A stretch of 64,000 bases of DNA from Chitinophaga sancti (GTDB lineage: Bacteria; Bacteroidota; Bacteroidia; Chitinophagales; Chitinophagaceae). A program made the position numbers and the translations under genes. This document shows, in pieces, positions 9,020 to 17,532 of the stretch (the first letter of the stretch is position 1; every line of letters begins with the position of its first letter). The notes below the pieces were generated by a model. It was not told where the DNA came from and ran no database searches. It saw nothing but the letters and a program-made list of their open reading frames with translations. The DNA is taken from positions 3,932,001 through 3,996,000 of the forward strand of contig NZ_CP139247.1 in assembly GCF_034087045.1 (NCBI RefSeq). The letters run 5' to 3'.

Positions 9020-9511
9020 TTATATCCGGTAAAAGGTCGCAAGATCAATAGAAGATAGGTTTGTAAATCCCACCTGGCGCAGTAATGTCACTAACTGCCC
9101 ACGATGATAAGTAGAATGATTGATGATGTGTGAAAACGTATGTACAAATGGTAACTGTGCTTCTCCACCACGTGGATACCTGAATGTAACAGGCTCCATC
9201 AGATCGTGTGATGGATAAGTGGTTAAAAAATCTTTCATACCAGTCGACGCCTTTTCCCAGATAGCCATTAACTCCTGTTTAGTACCTGCAAATGTATTAG
9301 AGATAAACACTGGTGCAGGATCTTTTGTCCAGAAATCAATCCAGATCTTCTCTGCACTGGCTATGTGCAAGGCCGTTTGTCGTACACTACCGAAACTACT
9401 GGTTACCACCTGTTCCCATTGTGCATCTGTGATCTGTTGCAACCATTCGATCGCTTTATAATTAGCCCAGATATTATAACTGGCTAAGTCGAGGAGATGT
9501 GCTTTATTCAT
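9020..9511 (-). CDS. DinB-family putative metal-dependent protein
   Basis: This 163-aa DinB-family protein starts at the internal ATG at 9511 (MNKAHLL); the reading frame opens seven codons earlier. Metal ligands are visible in RQTALHIASAEKIW and in HIINHSTYHRGQL, the canonical H-x3-H of the family. It lies 44 bp upstream of the other DinB gene, and they could be co-transcribed. Confidence 0.83.
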   Translation of the reverse strand: MNKAHLLDLASYNIWANYKAIEWLQQITDAQWEQVVTSSFGSVRQTALHIASAEKIWIDFWTKDPAPVFISNTFAGTKQELMAIWEKASTGMKDFLTTYPSHDLMEPVTFRYPRGGEAQLPFVHTFSHIINHSTYHRGQLVTLLRQVGFTNLSSIDLATFYRI

Positions 9512-9571
9512 GGCCCAAAGGTAGGCGTACATGCAGGGGGTAAATAACAGGCAGGCGTTCTAAAAGTATCG

Positions 9572-10381
9572 CTAAGCGTTCAATTGGTATTGCTTGGGCG
9601 TAATACCATATACCTGTTTAAAAGACTGGATAAAACTCGAAAGGTTTTCATAACCCAGTTCATAATAGATCTCACTGGCTTTGCGGTGTTCATGGCGTAG
9701 CATCTTTGCCGCCCTTTCCATTCTCTTTTCCAACAGCCATTTATTCGGGCTATTGCCATAGATGCGTGCAAATTTACGCTTGAATGAAGAAAGACTCATA
9801 TTGCAAAGAAAGGCCAGTTCTTCCACGGTGATATTACTATCAATATGTGAGGTGATGGCCTGACGGATCGCAAGTTCGTCGTCACCTTCGTAACTCATGT
9901 TCCTGATCTGCTCTAATTGCCCGGGATAATGTATAGCAAGGTATAAGAACAGTTCTTCCAGTTTTATTTTTTGCAACTCAGGATGAAATGACTTGTCATC
10001 TGTGAGCATGCAATCAAGGGAACGGACGAAATTGTCCAGAAATTCATCTTTGTCAAATCGTAGAAATGGATGAAGAGCTGATCGTTTAGTAGTAGTACCC
10101 AACAAAGCAGTATGCCGGTTAAAAAAATCAGACAATAGCTGATTACTGAATAGGATCAGGATGCTATGATAGTCTGCATTCTCCGCCGCGATCTTCTCAC
10201 TCATCAGGCAGTTGCCGGCAGCCAGTAATACAAACTGATGTGGTTGAAGGGTGACCTGTGTGCCTGCAAAATGAACCGTTTTTTCACCATCCAGCAGGAA
10301 GGTGAACATGTTTTGTTCCAACATGATCTTCGTTCTCTGTGCTGGTGTTTGAGTACGGTAGCGAATAATAGAAACAGGCAT
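9572..10381 (-). CDS. AraC-family transcriptional regulator
   Basis: This 269-aa regulator has an N-terminal cupin-like sensor region (residues about 1-150). The C-terminal AraC DNA-binding domain (about 170-265) holds two helix-turn-helix units: VEELAFLCNMSLSSFKRKF and SEIYYELGYENLSSFIQSF. The target is not evident. It stands divergent from the VOC gene, which is the natural candidate for control, together with the DinB genes downstream. Confidence 0.87.
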   Translation of the reverse strand: MPVSIIRYRTQTPAQRTKIMLEQNMFTFLLDGEKTVHFAGTQVTLQPHQFVLLAAGNCLMSEKIAAENADYHSILILFSNQLLSDFFNRHTALLGTTTKRSALHPFLRFDKDEFLDNFVRSLDCMLTDDKSFHPELQKIKLEELFLYLAIHYPGQLEQIRNMSYEGDDELAIRQAITSHIDSNITVEELAFLCNMSLSSFKRKFARIYGNSPNKWLLEKRMERAAKMLRHEHRKASEIYYELGYENLSSFIQSFKQVYGITPKQYQLNA

Positions 10382-10570
10382 ACTGCAAAGTTAATTAAAA
10401 CTGCAGATGAATATCCGGGTTATAGATCTCCTTGATATTTCCCGGAGATGCCAGCTCCTTAAACTATTTAAAGATGAGGTAGACCTAAAACTGAAATTGT
10501 TGGGAAGGCTACTGACATAGGGTTGTCACCCGGGGCCCTTTATTTTGTACCCAGAATAAACAATTATCGC

Positions 10571-10960
10571 ATGAATCTTTCCTCAATTCGTATTATTACT
10601 GCTGATATTCAGGGCCTTGTTAAATTTTATGAAGATGTTACAGGTCTTAAGTTTACCTGGTTTACGGAAGACTTTGCCGAATTGAAAACTGCCGGTGCGG
10701 CGCTGGCGATAGGTAGTACCCGTACCCTTGCACTTTTTGGTGGCAATGTGGCGGAGCCGGCACAAAACAAATCAGTGATCATTGAATTTAAGGTAGATGA
10801 TGTAGATGCTGCTTATGAGCGTATACCTGCGGAAACGGTTGTACAACAGCCTACTACTATGCCCTGGGGTAATCGTTCTTTGTTATTCAGAGATCCGGAT
10901 GGGAGCCTTGTTAACTTTTTTACGCCTGTTACAGAGGATGCTAAGAAGCGATTTGCTTAA
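10571..10960 (+). CDS. VOC-family (glyoxalase/bleomycin resistance-like) protein
   Basis: This 129-aa protein starts at the ATG at 10571 (MNLSSIRI). The frame opens further upstream but without a plausible start. It shows the paired beta-alpha-beta-beta-beta pattern of the VOC superfamily: VKFYEDVTGLKFTWF at the start of one half and PWGNRSLLFRDPDGSLVNFF at the end, whose acidic residue is commonly a metal ligand. The substrate is unknown. It is divergent from the AraC gene. Confidence 0.82.
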   Translation: MNLSSIRIITADIQGLVKFYEDVTGLKFTWFTEDFAELKTAGAALAIGSTRTLALFGGNVAEPAQNKSVIIEFKVDDVDAAYERIPAETVVQQPTTMPWGNRSLLFRDPDGSLVNFFTPVTEDAKKRFA

Positions 10961-11031
10961 GCAGGAAATTCCATTTTTGCCATTTAAAGATCCGGTTCAC
11001 AGGTAGCAATTACCTCCGGAAACGCTTTATT

Positions 11032-11070
11032 CAAATAGCTGAAGTAGTTTACTTCGGCTATTTGGATTTT
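11032..11070 (+). terminator. Rho-independent terminator after the VOC gene
   Basis: A 15-bp stem with one wobble (CAAATAGCTGAAGTA with TACTTCGGCTATTTG) has a 3-nt loop and is followed by GGATTTT. It lies 70 bp after the VOC stop codon. Confidence 0.7.
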
Positions 11071-11194
11071 GGGTATATGGGTCTATCCGATATTTTCAAT
11101 ACCGGATATTCCATTAGAAGAAAAAAATTTCCCTCATCCCTTAAAATATTATCATTAGGTATTCGTCTACCTAAAAAACGGGTTTTACTTTTAT

Positions 11195-12370
11195 ATGGCA
11201 AGATTTCCATTAATGCTATTGCTCTTCCTGGTGGGCGATCTTTATTTTTACCAGGCAATATCGACAATCAGTCACGATCCCATGATTCATTTTGCCTACT
11301 GGCTGGTCGATATTTTTCTGATCGGTGCGATTATTTCTATCATCTTCATGCGCAGAGCCGGCCATACATCAGAACGCCTGATCGCTATTGTGATGGGTGC
11401 CATGATGCTCAGCTTTATCCCTAAGCTATTTTCCTCCCCGGTATTATTAGCTGAAGACATCGTTCGTTTATTCCGTGGCTTTCCAGCCAGAAGTGTCATT
11501 GTAAGTGAGGTGGCGCTGGCACTGGCAGGGGTGATCTTCCTCGTGATCCTCTTTGGATTGACAAAGGGTAAGCATTTCTATAAAGTTAGAAAAGAGACGA
11601 TCTTCTTCCCGGACCTGCCGGAAGCATTTGACGGTTTTACGATAACACAATTATCCGATATACATTCCGGTAGTTTTAGCGATGCCGGTGGCGTACAGAA
11701 AGGACTTGACATGGTCGAAGCGCAAAAGAGCGACCTGCTATTATTCACTGGTGACCTTGTCAATAACATGGCTTCGGAGATGGATCCCTGGATAGGTGGT
11801 TTTACGAAATTACAGGCCCCTTATGGCAAGTTTTCCGTATTGGGTAACCATGACTATGGCGATTACATCAGGTGGGAAAGTAAGGAGGCGCAGGCGGCAA
11901 ATCTGGACCGTTTAAAAGCGGTGCATGGGGAGATGGGCTTCAATTTATTATTAAATGAAGCGGTGTCGATCAATAAACAGGGGCAGAGTATTTCACTGAT
12001 TGGTGTAGAGAATTGGGGGAAGGGTGGTTTTCATAAATATGGGGATCTGAAGAGAGCGACGGTGGATGTGCCGGATCATTCTTTTAAAGTCCTGATGTCA
12101 CACGACCCTTCTCACTGGGATGAGGTAACGATAGATCATCATCAGCATGTACACCTTACATTGGCAGGGCATACACATGGGATGCAGTTTGGGATTGAAT
12201 TATTTGGTTTTAAGTGGAGCCCGATAAAGTATGTATATAAGCAGTGGGCCGGCCTGTATGAACAGCAGGGCAAATACCTGTATGTAAACAGAGGGTTTGG
12301 TTTTCTCGGTTTAAAAGGCAGGATTGGGATGTGGCCTGAAATTGCAGTATTGACATTAAAGAAAGGCTGA
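11195..12370 (+). CDS. Membrane-anchored metallophosphoesterase
   Basis: This 391-aa protein has an N-terminal membrane domain of about four helices (residues 1-130) followed by a calcineurin-like phosphoesterase domain. The five metal-site blocks are visible in order: QLSDIHSG, FTGDLVNN, LGNHDYG, LMSHDPSHW and LAGHTHGMQFG. The architecture matches YkuE/YaeI-type phosphoesterases, some of which act on lipids or UDP-sugars at the membrane. Monocistronic, closed by two terminators. An inverted repeat TTAGGT-N8-ACCTAA lies at 11155-11174 just upstream and may be an operator. Confidence 0.88.
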   Translation: MARFPLMLLLFLVGDLYFYQAISTISHDPMIHFAYWLVDIFLIGAIISIIFMRRAGHTSERLIAIVMGAMMLSFIPKLFSSPVLLAEDIVRLFRGFPARSVIVSEVALALAGVIFLVILFGLTKGKHFYKVRKETIFFPDLPEAFDGFTITQLSDIHSGSFSDAGGVQKGLDMVEAQKSDLLLFTGDLVNNMASEMDPWIGGFTKLQAPYGKFSVLGNHDYGDYIRWESKEAQAANLDRLKAVHGEMGFNLLLNEAVSINKQGQSISLIGVENWGKGGFHKYGDLKRATVDVPDHSFKVLMSHDPSHWDEVTIDHHQHVHLTLAGHTHGMQFGIELFGFKWSPIKYVYKQWAGLYEQQGKYLYVNRGFGFLGLKGRIGMWPEIAVLTLKKG

Positions 12371-12416
12371 TAAGGGGGGCCTTATCAGGTTGTTTCTCAA
12401 ACCTTATCAGTTTTTT
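12367..12416 (+). terminator. Terminator overlapping the phosphoesterase stop, with two alternative 3' arms
   Basis: CTGATAAGG at 12367-12375 contains the stop codon. It can pair with CCTTATCAG at 12380-12388 or with a second copy at 12402-12410, and the second is followed directly by TTTTTT. Confidence 0.7.
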
Positions 12417-12430
12417 CAAATAACATCTTT

Positions 12431-12465
12431 CCCCGGGAGGTTTATCTTCCGGGGGAATTTTTTTC
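12431..12465 (+). terminator. Second terminator hairpin
   Basis: CCCCGGGAG (12431-12439) pairs with CTTCCGGGG (12446-12454) with one wobble, and is followed by GAATTTTTTTC. It backs up the preceding terminator. Confidence 0.65.
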
Positions 12466-12569
12466 AGCGCATTTTCAGCGCATTTTCGGGCTTTTCCCGA
12501 GGTGTTTTTCGGGATTGTTTTTCTGAGGGCTTGCTTTGGGAAGTATTTTCCCCCGGGCTGCTGCCGGAT

Positions 12570-13109
12570 TTATAGCAGTTTCATTTCCCTGACCGTTTCA
12601 TTTCCTGGCAAATCTACCGCCACTACTATTATTTTACCACCCGGTGGCTGAATGGCTACCTTATAATACCAATCTACACCATTCCTGCCTAAAACAGCGG
12701 CGCCTCTATCCAAGATAACACCATCATAATCAACCACCCGTACTTCTACAGCCGCAACCCTGAATTCATCTTTTGCAGTCACGATCACCGTCTCCTCTTC
12801 GAATCTGATATTCTGAATCTCCGGTGACGCATAAGTATCCTTTACCGCCATATTATAGGCATTCTGTCCCGGTCCGGCCAGTGACTTATAATAAGCCTTC
12901 AGGTCCGGATCTTTCAGGATCGCCAGCGCATAAGCCGCCGCTATCTTCATCTTATACCTGGCTTCCAGCTGCTTTATAGTCGGCTTATTCTTAGAAGGAC
13001 CGCGTTTTTTGGCAATAATAATCTGCCCGTTCCTTTCGTAAATCGTGATTTGATCGCCGAGGGAGCCTCGTACGCATTGGAGGAGTATGTTGTCTTTTAC
13101 AATGGCCAT
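12570..13109 (-). CDS. Conserved Bacteroidota-type hypothetical protein
   Basis: This 179-aa protein has no signal peptide. The N-terminal part (LLQCVRGSLGDQITIYERNG then IIIAKKRGPSKNK) resembles a family of unknown function common in Bacteroidetes that begins with a short beta-hairpin followed by a basic Lys-rich helix region. The C-terminal half is beta-rich (EEETVIVTAKDEFRVAAVEV and GGKIIVVAVDLPGN), reminiscent of an Ig-like module. I cannot assign a function. It has a clear promoter with an inverted repeat 50-75 bp upstream. Confidence 0.7.
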   Translation of the reverse strand: MAIVKDNILLQCVRGSLGDQITIYERNGQIIIAKKRGPSKNKPTIKQLEARYKMKIAAAYALAILKDPDLKAYYKSLAGPGQNAYNMAVKDTYASPEIQNIRFEEETVIVTAKDEFRVAAVEVRVVDYDGVILDRGAAVLGRNGVDWYYKVAIQPPGGKIIVVAVDLPGNETVREMKLL

Positions 13110-13155
13110 AACAAACAGTTTTGGGGTTTATAAAATCAATAATAATATAAGTATC

Positions 13156-13186
13156 CAAATATAGTGAATCTTTATCACTATATCAA
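13156..13186 (-). promoter_or_regulatory. Bacteroidota sigma-A promoter with an embedded operator-like palindrome
   Basis: On the minus strand TTG (13186-13184) is followed after 20 nt by TATATTTG (13163-13156), a full match to the TTG/TAnnTTTG promoter. The spacer holds the inverted repeat TATAGTGA-N7-TCACTATA (13160-13182), positioned to block polymerase if bound. It drives the hypothetical gene that starts at 13109. Confidence 0.7.
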
Positions 13187-13197
13187 TACTAAAAGAT

Positions 13198-13248
13198 CAC
13201 TTTAAGGGCACCTCAATATCCAATAGATATTGAGGTGCCCTTAAAGTG
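13198..13248. repeat. Perfect 23-bp inverted repeat (long hairpin)
   Basis: The arm at 13198-13220 (CACTTTAAGGGCACCTCAAT...) and the arm at 13226-13248 are exact reverse complements with a 5-nt CAATA loop. The hairpin lies between the divergent hypothetical gene and antiporter fragment, an unusual place for a terminator. It could be a repeat-element relic or could insulate read-through. Confidence 0.8.
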
Positions 13249-13472
13249 CCCTTATAATGACCTTAAGAAAGTATTATGGAGCTATAGATTGACGCTGATT
13301 TGTAAGCTCATTTTACAGGGATTGTGGGGGCGCTTGTAGGGCATGTAAACAAGTTTTTTTTAAAAAGCCATTTGGACCCTGCTGGGATATAGTTATTTTA
13401 TTGTATTTGTTATCCGCCCTATTTCGTTATTTTCGGGAATATTTGCTCGTCAAGGAATTAAATATCAACTGA

Positions 13473-14207
13473 ATGCACACTATCCTTCCATTTTTTCTCG
13501 CGATGATCGCGGTTGTCGTAATATTAGAAATGTGGGCGACCCGGCTAAAAATCGCATATCCTATACTGCTGGTAGTGGCAGGACTGCTCATTAGTTTTAT
13601 ACCCGGATTGCCTGCGGTAAGGGTAGATCCCGACCTGATATTCTTTATTTTTTTACCTCCTTTATTATTCGAAGCATCCTGGGGGGTATCATTTAAAGAA
13701 ATGAAAAAGTGGTGGCGTATTATCACCAGCTTTGCATTTCTTGTCGTATTCTTTACCGCCTTGTCGGTAGCTGTAGCTGCGAATTATTTCCTCCCCGGGT
13801 TTTCGATCGCATTAGGGTTTTTATTAGGAGGGATTGTATCGCCACCGGATGCCATCAGCACGGCGGCGATTACAAAATTTGTAAAGATCCCGAAGTCTAC
13901 TTCGGCGATATTGGAAGGAGAGAGTTTGTTGAATGATGCGTCTTCCCTGATCATATTTCGCTTTGCCATGATAACCGTAGGTACGGGGCAGTTTATCTGG
14001 CAGGAGGCGGCGACTAGTTTTTTATGGATGATAATCGGTGGTGCCGCAGTCGGATTAATTTTAGCCTGGGCATTTGTAAAAGCGCACAGAGAAAAACGCA
14101 CTGAGCATCGCTTAGATGATTATCAGTTTCCCTCAGGTACCCGAATAAAACGAGGCCGTATCTTATTGGAGATACGGCCTCGTTTTAATAATACATTGTC
14201 TGATTAA
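13473..14207 (+). pseudogene. Na+/H+ antiporter (CPA1/NhaP type), truncated
   Basis: The first about 210 residues are a clear cation:proton antiporter of the CPA1 family. Several transmembrane helices are visible, with FIFLPPLLFEASW, the GGIVSPPDA segment and the ion-binding-type motif ILEGESLLNDASSLIIFRF. Full-length family members have about 500 residues and 11-13 helices. This reading frame ends at 244 codons, and its last about 20 codons run through a terminator hairpin, so the C-terminal half is missing. A deletion after about residue 210 is the simplest explanation, and the product is unlikely to transport. Confidence 0.82.
14147..14186. terminator. Strong bidirectional terminator
   Basis: A 17-bp perfect stem (AAAACGAGGCCGTATCT with its complement) with a 6-nt loop and A/T flanks. 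It lies inside the 3' end of the truncated antiporter frame and 28 bp past the stop of the convergent minus-strand gene. Confidence 0.85.
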
Positions 14208-14213
14208 AAATCA

Positions 14214-14735
14214 TCAGAAAAGCTCTCCGGCGTCATTTGCCTTTAACTTAATTCTTTTAGTACCGTTTTCCAGTATCAGTCTGTATTTGGATTCATTGTC
14301 CCGGTCCTTGATGTAAGTGATCAGGTATACATCTTTAGCAATTGTCCAACCTGGATATTTCTTTGCAATTGCCTCGGTTACTGAAGTAGGCAATAATTCA
14401 ATTTCATATCTTTCTGCAGTCCGGATCAGTTTACCACCTTTGTCATAAGCAGCCAGTGTGAGACCGTTGGGTATCGCGAAGCAGATAAAGTATGAATCGT
14501 ACTCATCTTCGTAATAATTAACGGCAGTTTTTACATCGTATGCGGCAGAAGTGATAGCCAGTGGCGCCACTGGCTGTGCCTCTTCTTTGCCGTTGACGGT
14601 TTTGATGAACTTATAACTGGTAGCCTGTAAGTTGACAGTAGGTCCGGCAGCAGGTGCAGCAGTTTGAGCAGATGATGAAAGGATATTGGTCAGCATCAGA
14701 GCGATGGCTACAAGCATAAATTGAATGTATTTCAT
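14214..14735 (-). CDS. Exported protein of unknown function (PepSY-like C-terminal region)
   Basis: This 173-aa protein has a signal peptide (MLVAIALMLTNILSSSAQ). The C-terminal half (VTEAIAKKYPGWTIAKD then YRLILENGTKRIKLKANDAG) has the pattern of PepSY-like/BLIP-like periplasmic domains common in Bacteroidota, which may bind or inhibit other proteins. Function not established. A terminator follows its stop. Confidence 0.6.
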   Translation of the reverse strand: MKYIQFMLVAIALMLTNILSSSAQTAAPAAGPTVNLQATSYKFIKTVNGKEEAQPVAPLAITSAAYDVKTAVNYYEDEYDSYFICFAIPNGLTLAAYDKGGKLIRTAERYEIELLPTSVTEAIAKKYPGWTIAKDVYLITYIKDRDNESKYRLILENGTKRIKLKANDAGELF

Positions 14736-14892
14736 AGCTGAAGGTTTATAGTTTAGAATCTTACTTCAAAACTCACTCATTGCCGAAGCAAAACTATTGA
14801 CGTGGATCATGGGTCTTTGAAAATAGCATCATTGGCGGCCATGATTATCATCAGGGGAGTAGGAATGGGGTTGATAATCAATTGGGTTAAAA

Positions 14893-14946
14893 GGTGTTTT
14901 TGATGGTGAACCCTCGTGGCAGGGTGGGTAAATTCGATTTCAGCTG
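14893..14946 (-). repeat. Diverged second copy of the pseudouridine synthase 3' end
   Basis: On the minus strand this segment reads AEIEFTHPATR and ends in a phenylalanine codon plus TAA, a degenerate copy of the last about 20 codons and stop of the adjacent gene (AEIEFIHPATREK...). A 36-nt core (14911-14946 against 15006-15041) has only three differences. The offset is 95 bp. See the findings on gene-end repeats. Confidence 0.7.
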
Positions 14947-14970
14947 TATCAGCTACCTTTTTCAATTGTA

Positions 14971-16647
14971 TTAAAAGCCCTCTTCGACAGCGAAGCGCAC
15001 CTTTTCCCTCGTGGCAGGGTGGATAAATTCAATTTCGGCTGCATGGAGGTACATTCTTTCCGATGCGGTGCCGTACAGATCGTCTCCTACAATGGGGGCA
15101 TTGAGTCCTGATGCATGTGCCGAATGCATACGCAACTGATGCGTTCTACCCGTAAGCGGCCAGAAATTTACTTTAGTCATGTCCGGGAATCTTTTGACTA
15201 CTTCCCATTTTGTAACGCTTTTCTTGCCTGTTTCGAAGCAAACCAGCTGTCTGGGGCGGTTTAATAAATCCGGTCCCAAAGGAAGGTCGATCATGCCTCC
15301 TGACTGGTCAAGTACTTTAGAAATCAATGCAGTATAGCGTTTGCTGACTGTTCGCTGTAAAAATTGCCGTTGGATATGCTTGTGGGCTGCCTGGGTTTTG
15401 GCGACGACGAGTAGTCCTGAAGTATCCATGTCCAATCTATGAATAATCAGCGGTTCTGTATCTAGTAGGCGTTGTTTTAATCTACTATATACGGAATCAC
15501 CGATACTCACCCCGGGTACGGAGCGGAGACCGGAGGGTTTGTTCACTACTACAAAACTATCATCTTCAAATACGATTTCAAGCGGATGACTATCTTCTTT
15601 TATATGCAATAACGGATTGTCGTCGATAGGTATTCCTTCCAGCATATGCGCCAGAATAGGCTTGCATTTGCCCGTACAGGCAGGGTAGAATTGTTTATGT
15701 TTCCTGATCTCTGATTTTGGAGAAGTGCCCCACCAGAATTCAGCCATTGCTATTGGTGCGTAATTTTTTGCAAAAGCAAAATGCAGGAGTTTGGGCATGG
15801 CGCATTCCCCGCTGCCAGCCGGTGGTTTGCCAAAAGGTGTTTCGCTGAAGATGGCCTGCAGACTTTTGGTCTGACCGTCTTTATTCAGAAAACTGTATTG
15901 TTCAAAGATCTGTTGTTGTAGATCAGCGGATCGTTCCTTCCGTTCATTTTTAAGGGGTTCGAGTATGGACTCGAACTGGTCCAGTTGGGTTTTTAATTCT
16001 GCTTGTCTTTCTGCCCAATTGTCCGTCAGGTGTTTCAGCTGTCTTTTATCTGCCAGACTCTGATTGATGATATCTGCCTCAGCAATAGCATATTCGGCTT
16101 CATTCAGCCGTTCTTTTAGCTGAGTCCGGAGTTGTTTACGGGTGTCTTTGTTAGCTTTTAATTGCTGCTTTAGATGGGTAATTTCTGCCAATGCAGTGAT
16201 GGCTGCCTGCTCTATGTCCAGTTTAAGGCGTAGGTAATTTGCATCGGCATTCAGTTCGTCAATTCGGGCATTGATGGCAGTGATGAATTCCAGTCCTTTG
16301 AGGAAGAAGCTGTTTTCAGACAGCATATCAAAGACAGGAGGTACAAATTTCCCGTGGTCATTTGAGTTGGCGAGTTTGCCGGAGAAGGCGGAGAGATAAC
16401 CCAGTCTGCCGGTTGGATCCTTTACAACCAGTACGCCGAACATTTTGCCGATAGCGGATCCATCCGTATCGTCAGTCAGTCCGAAGTTATGATCCAGCCC
16501 GGTTTGCGTTTCCAGATATTGTTGGAGGTCGGCAGCGGCTAGTTTGGATAAAGGATGTGGTTCGTAGAAAAAAGGAAAGGTAAACCGTTCAGGTAAGGCT
16601 ATATCTTTTATTAATTCATCCGAAAAGTAATCGATCTTATCTCCCAA
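14971..16647 (-). CDS. RluA-family RNA pseudouridine synthase with long N-terminal extension
   Basis: This 558-aa enzyme converts uridine to pseudouridine in RNA. The catalytic domain occupies about residues 355-558, with HRLDMDTSGLLVVAKT (catalytic Asp406) and the conserved WPLTGRTHQLRMHSAH. The N-terminal about 340 residues, including a long coiled coil (about 140-250), occur in a subgroup of large RluA-like enzymes. Translation appears to begin at TTG (16647): there is no in-frame ATG before residue 69, and the N-terminal sequence with PERFTFPFFYEPHPL matches what I expect of the subgroup. The gene 3' end is duplicated downstream. Confidence 0.85.
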   Translation of the reverse strand: MGDKIDYFSDELIKDIALPERFTFPFFYEPHPLSKLAAADLQQYLETQTGLDHNFGLTDDTDGSAIGKMFGVLVVKDPTGRLGYLSAFSGKLANSNDHGKFVPPVFDMLSENSFFLKGLEFITAINARIDELNADANYLRLKLDIEQAAITALAEITHLKQQLKANKDTRKQLRTQLKERLNEAEYAIAEADIINQSLADKRQLKHLTDNWAERQAELKTQLDQFESILEPLKNERKERSADLQQQIFEQYSFLNKDGQTKSLQAIFSETPFGKPPAGSGECAMPKLLHFAFAKNYAPIAMAEFWWGTSPKSEIRKHKQFYPACTGKCKPILAHMLEGIPIDDNPLLHIKEDSHPLEIVFEDDSFVVVNKPSGLRSVPGVSIGDSVYSRLKQRLLDTEPLIIHRLDMDTSGLLVVAKTQAAHKHIQRQFLQRTVSKRYTALISKVLDQSGGMIDLPLGPDLLNRPRQLVCFETGKKSVTKWEVVKRFPDMTKVNFWPLTGRTHQLRMHSAHASGLNAPIVGDDLYGTASERMYLHAAEIEFIHPATREKVRFAVEEGF

Positions 16648-16701
16648 CTCAATTAAATTTGGCGCAAAATTAGGACTAATGTTATTAATTTGGTAGCCCT
16701 T

Positions 16702-17532
16702 ATGAGAAGAAAAGACTTTACAGCCGAAGAACTATTAACCCGGATCCTCAGTAATAAATCACAAAAGACATATTGGGATAATGTTAGAGAGCTACACCGA
16801 AGGGGTGGGGAGGAGACATTTAAGAGATGTTATCAATTGGTTAAAACGGGTACGGATCGGGAAAAGGAGGTAGCTGTTGATATTCTGGCACAATTGGGAT
16901 CGACTGTAAGGCCTTATTTAAAGCAGTCGCTGCAACTGTATTTTGAATTGTTGGATAGTGCGTTGTTGGATAGTGCGTTTACAACAGATCTGCTCATCAC
17001 TGTACTACATGCCATCCGGTTTAACAACGATACGCTGAATGCCGCTCAGGCAAAGGCTGTAGCCGCATTTAAATCTCATGAGGATAAATATGTAAGATTA
17101 GGTGTGGTATATGCATTACTTGGAGTGGAACATCAGGTAGCGGTCGATGCGATGGTAGCACTTACGACAGATAAATTTAGTGCTATCAGGAATTGGGCGA
17201 CATTTGGTATTGGTTCGCAGATAGAGAAAGACTCGAAACAGATTACAGCGGCTTTGTGGAACAGGGTAAATGATAAGGAGGAGGAAACGCGGTTTGAAGC
17301 CATTGTGGGGCTGGCCATTAGAAAGGATGCAGGGATAAAAGATGTGATTATAGAGGAGTTGTTGACGGGTGAATTTGGGACATTGTTATTTGATGCGATA
17401 GTAGCGTTGGAAGATGCTGATTTTTTGCCGGCGTTGAAGCGATTGCAGATAGAATCGCAAAAGGATAAAACGATTGATCCTGGTTGGTTGAGTAAGCTGG
17501 ATGAAACTATTTCTTCTTTGTCAGGTGAGTAG
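16702..17532 (+). CDS. HEAT-repeat-like protein
   Basis: This 276-aa all-helical protein (ATG at 16702; a TTG four codons earlier is possible) contains repeats of about 35 residues in the HEAT/PBS-lyase style, for example DREKEVAVDILAQLG, DKYVRLGVVYALLGVE and KEEETRFEAIVGLAIRKD. Such proteins are scaffolds or bind other proteins; no enzymatic motif is seen. It is divergent from the pseudouridine synthase gene. Its last 13 codons and stop are the first unit of a 52-bp tandem array. Confidence 0.78.
   Translation: MRRKDFTAEELLTRILSNKSQKTYWDNVRELHRRGGEETFKRCYQLVKTGTDREKEVAVDILAQLGSTVRPYLKQSLQLYFELLDSALLDSAFTTDLLITVLHAIRFNNDTLNAAQAKAVAAFKSHEDKYVRLGVVYALLGVEHQVAVDAMVALTTDKFSAIRNWATFGIGSQIEKDSKQITAALWNRVNDKEEETRFEAIVGLAIRKDAGIKDVIIEELLTGEFGTLLFDAIVALEDADFLPALKRLQIESQKDKTIDPGWLSKLDETISSLSGE

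Noticed and set aside
12461..12560. Degenerate TTTTC/GGG-rich repeats (CAGCGCATTTT twice) after the phosphoesterase terminators
   Set aside because: Only two units are clear, and they do not contain the end of the adjacent gene, so I do not count it among the gene-end arrays; low-complexity GC/T sequence is a simpler view.
14133..14151. 19-bp match with one mismatch between the end of the truncated antiporter and the left flank of the IS110 element (28024-28042), TCAGGTAYCCGAATAAAAC
   Set aside because: A 19-mer with one mismatch is expected about once by chance in a window of this size, and the flanking bases differ. It would matter only if other IS110 copies in the genome have the same flank.
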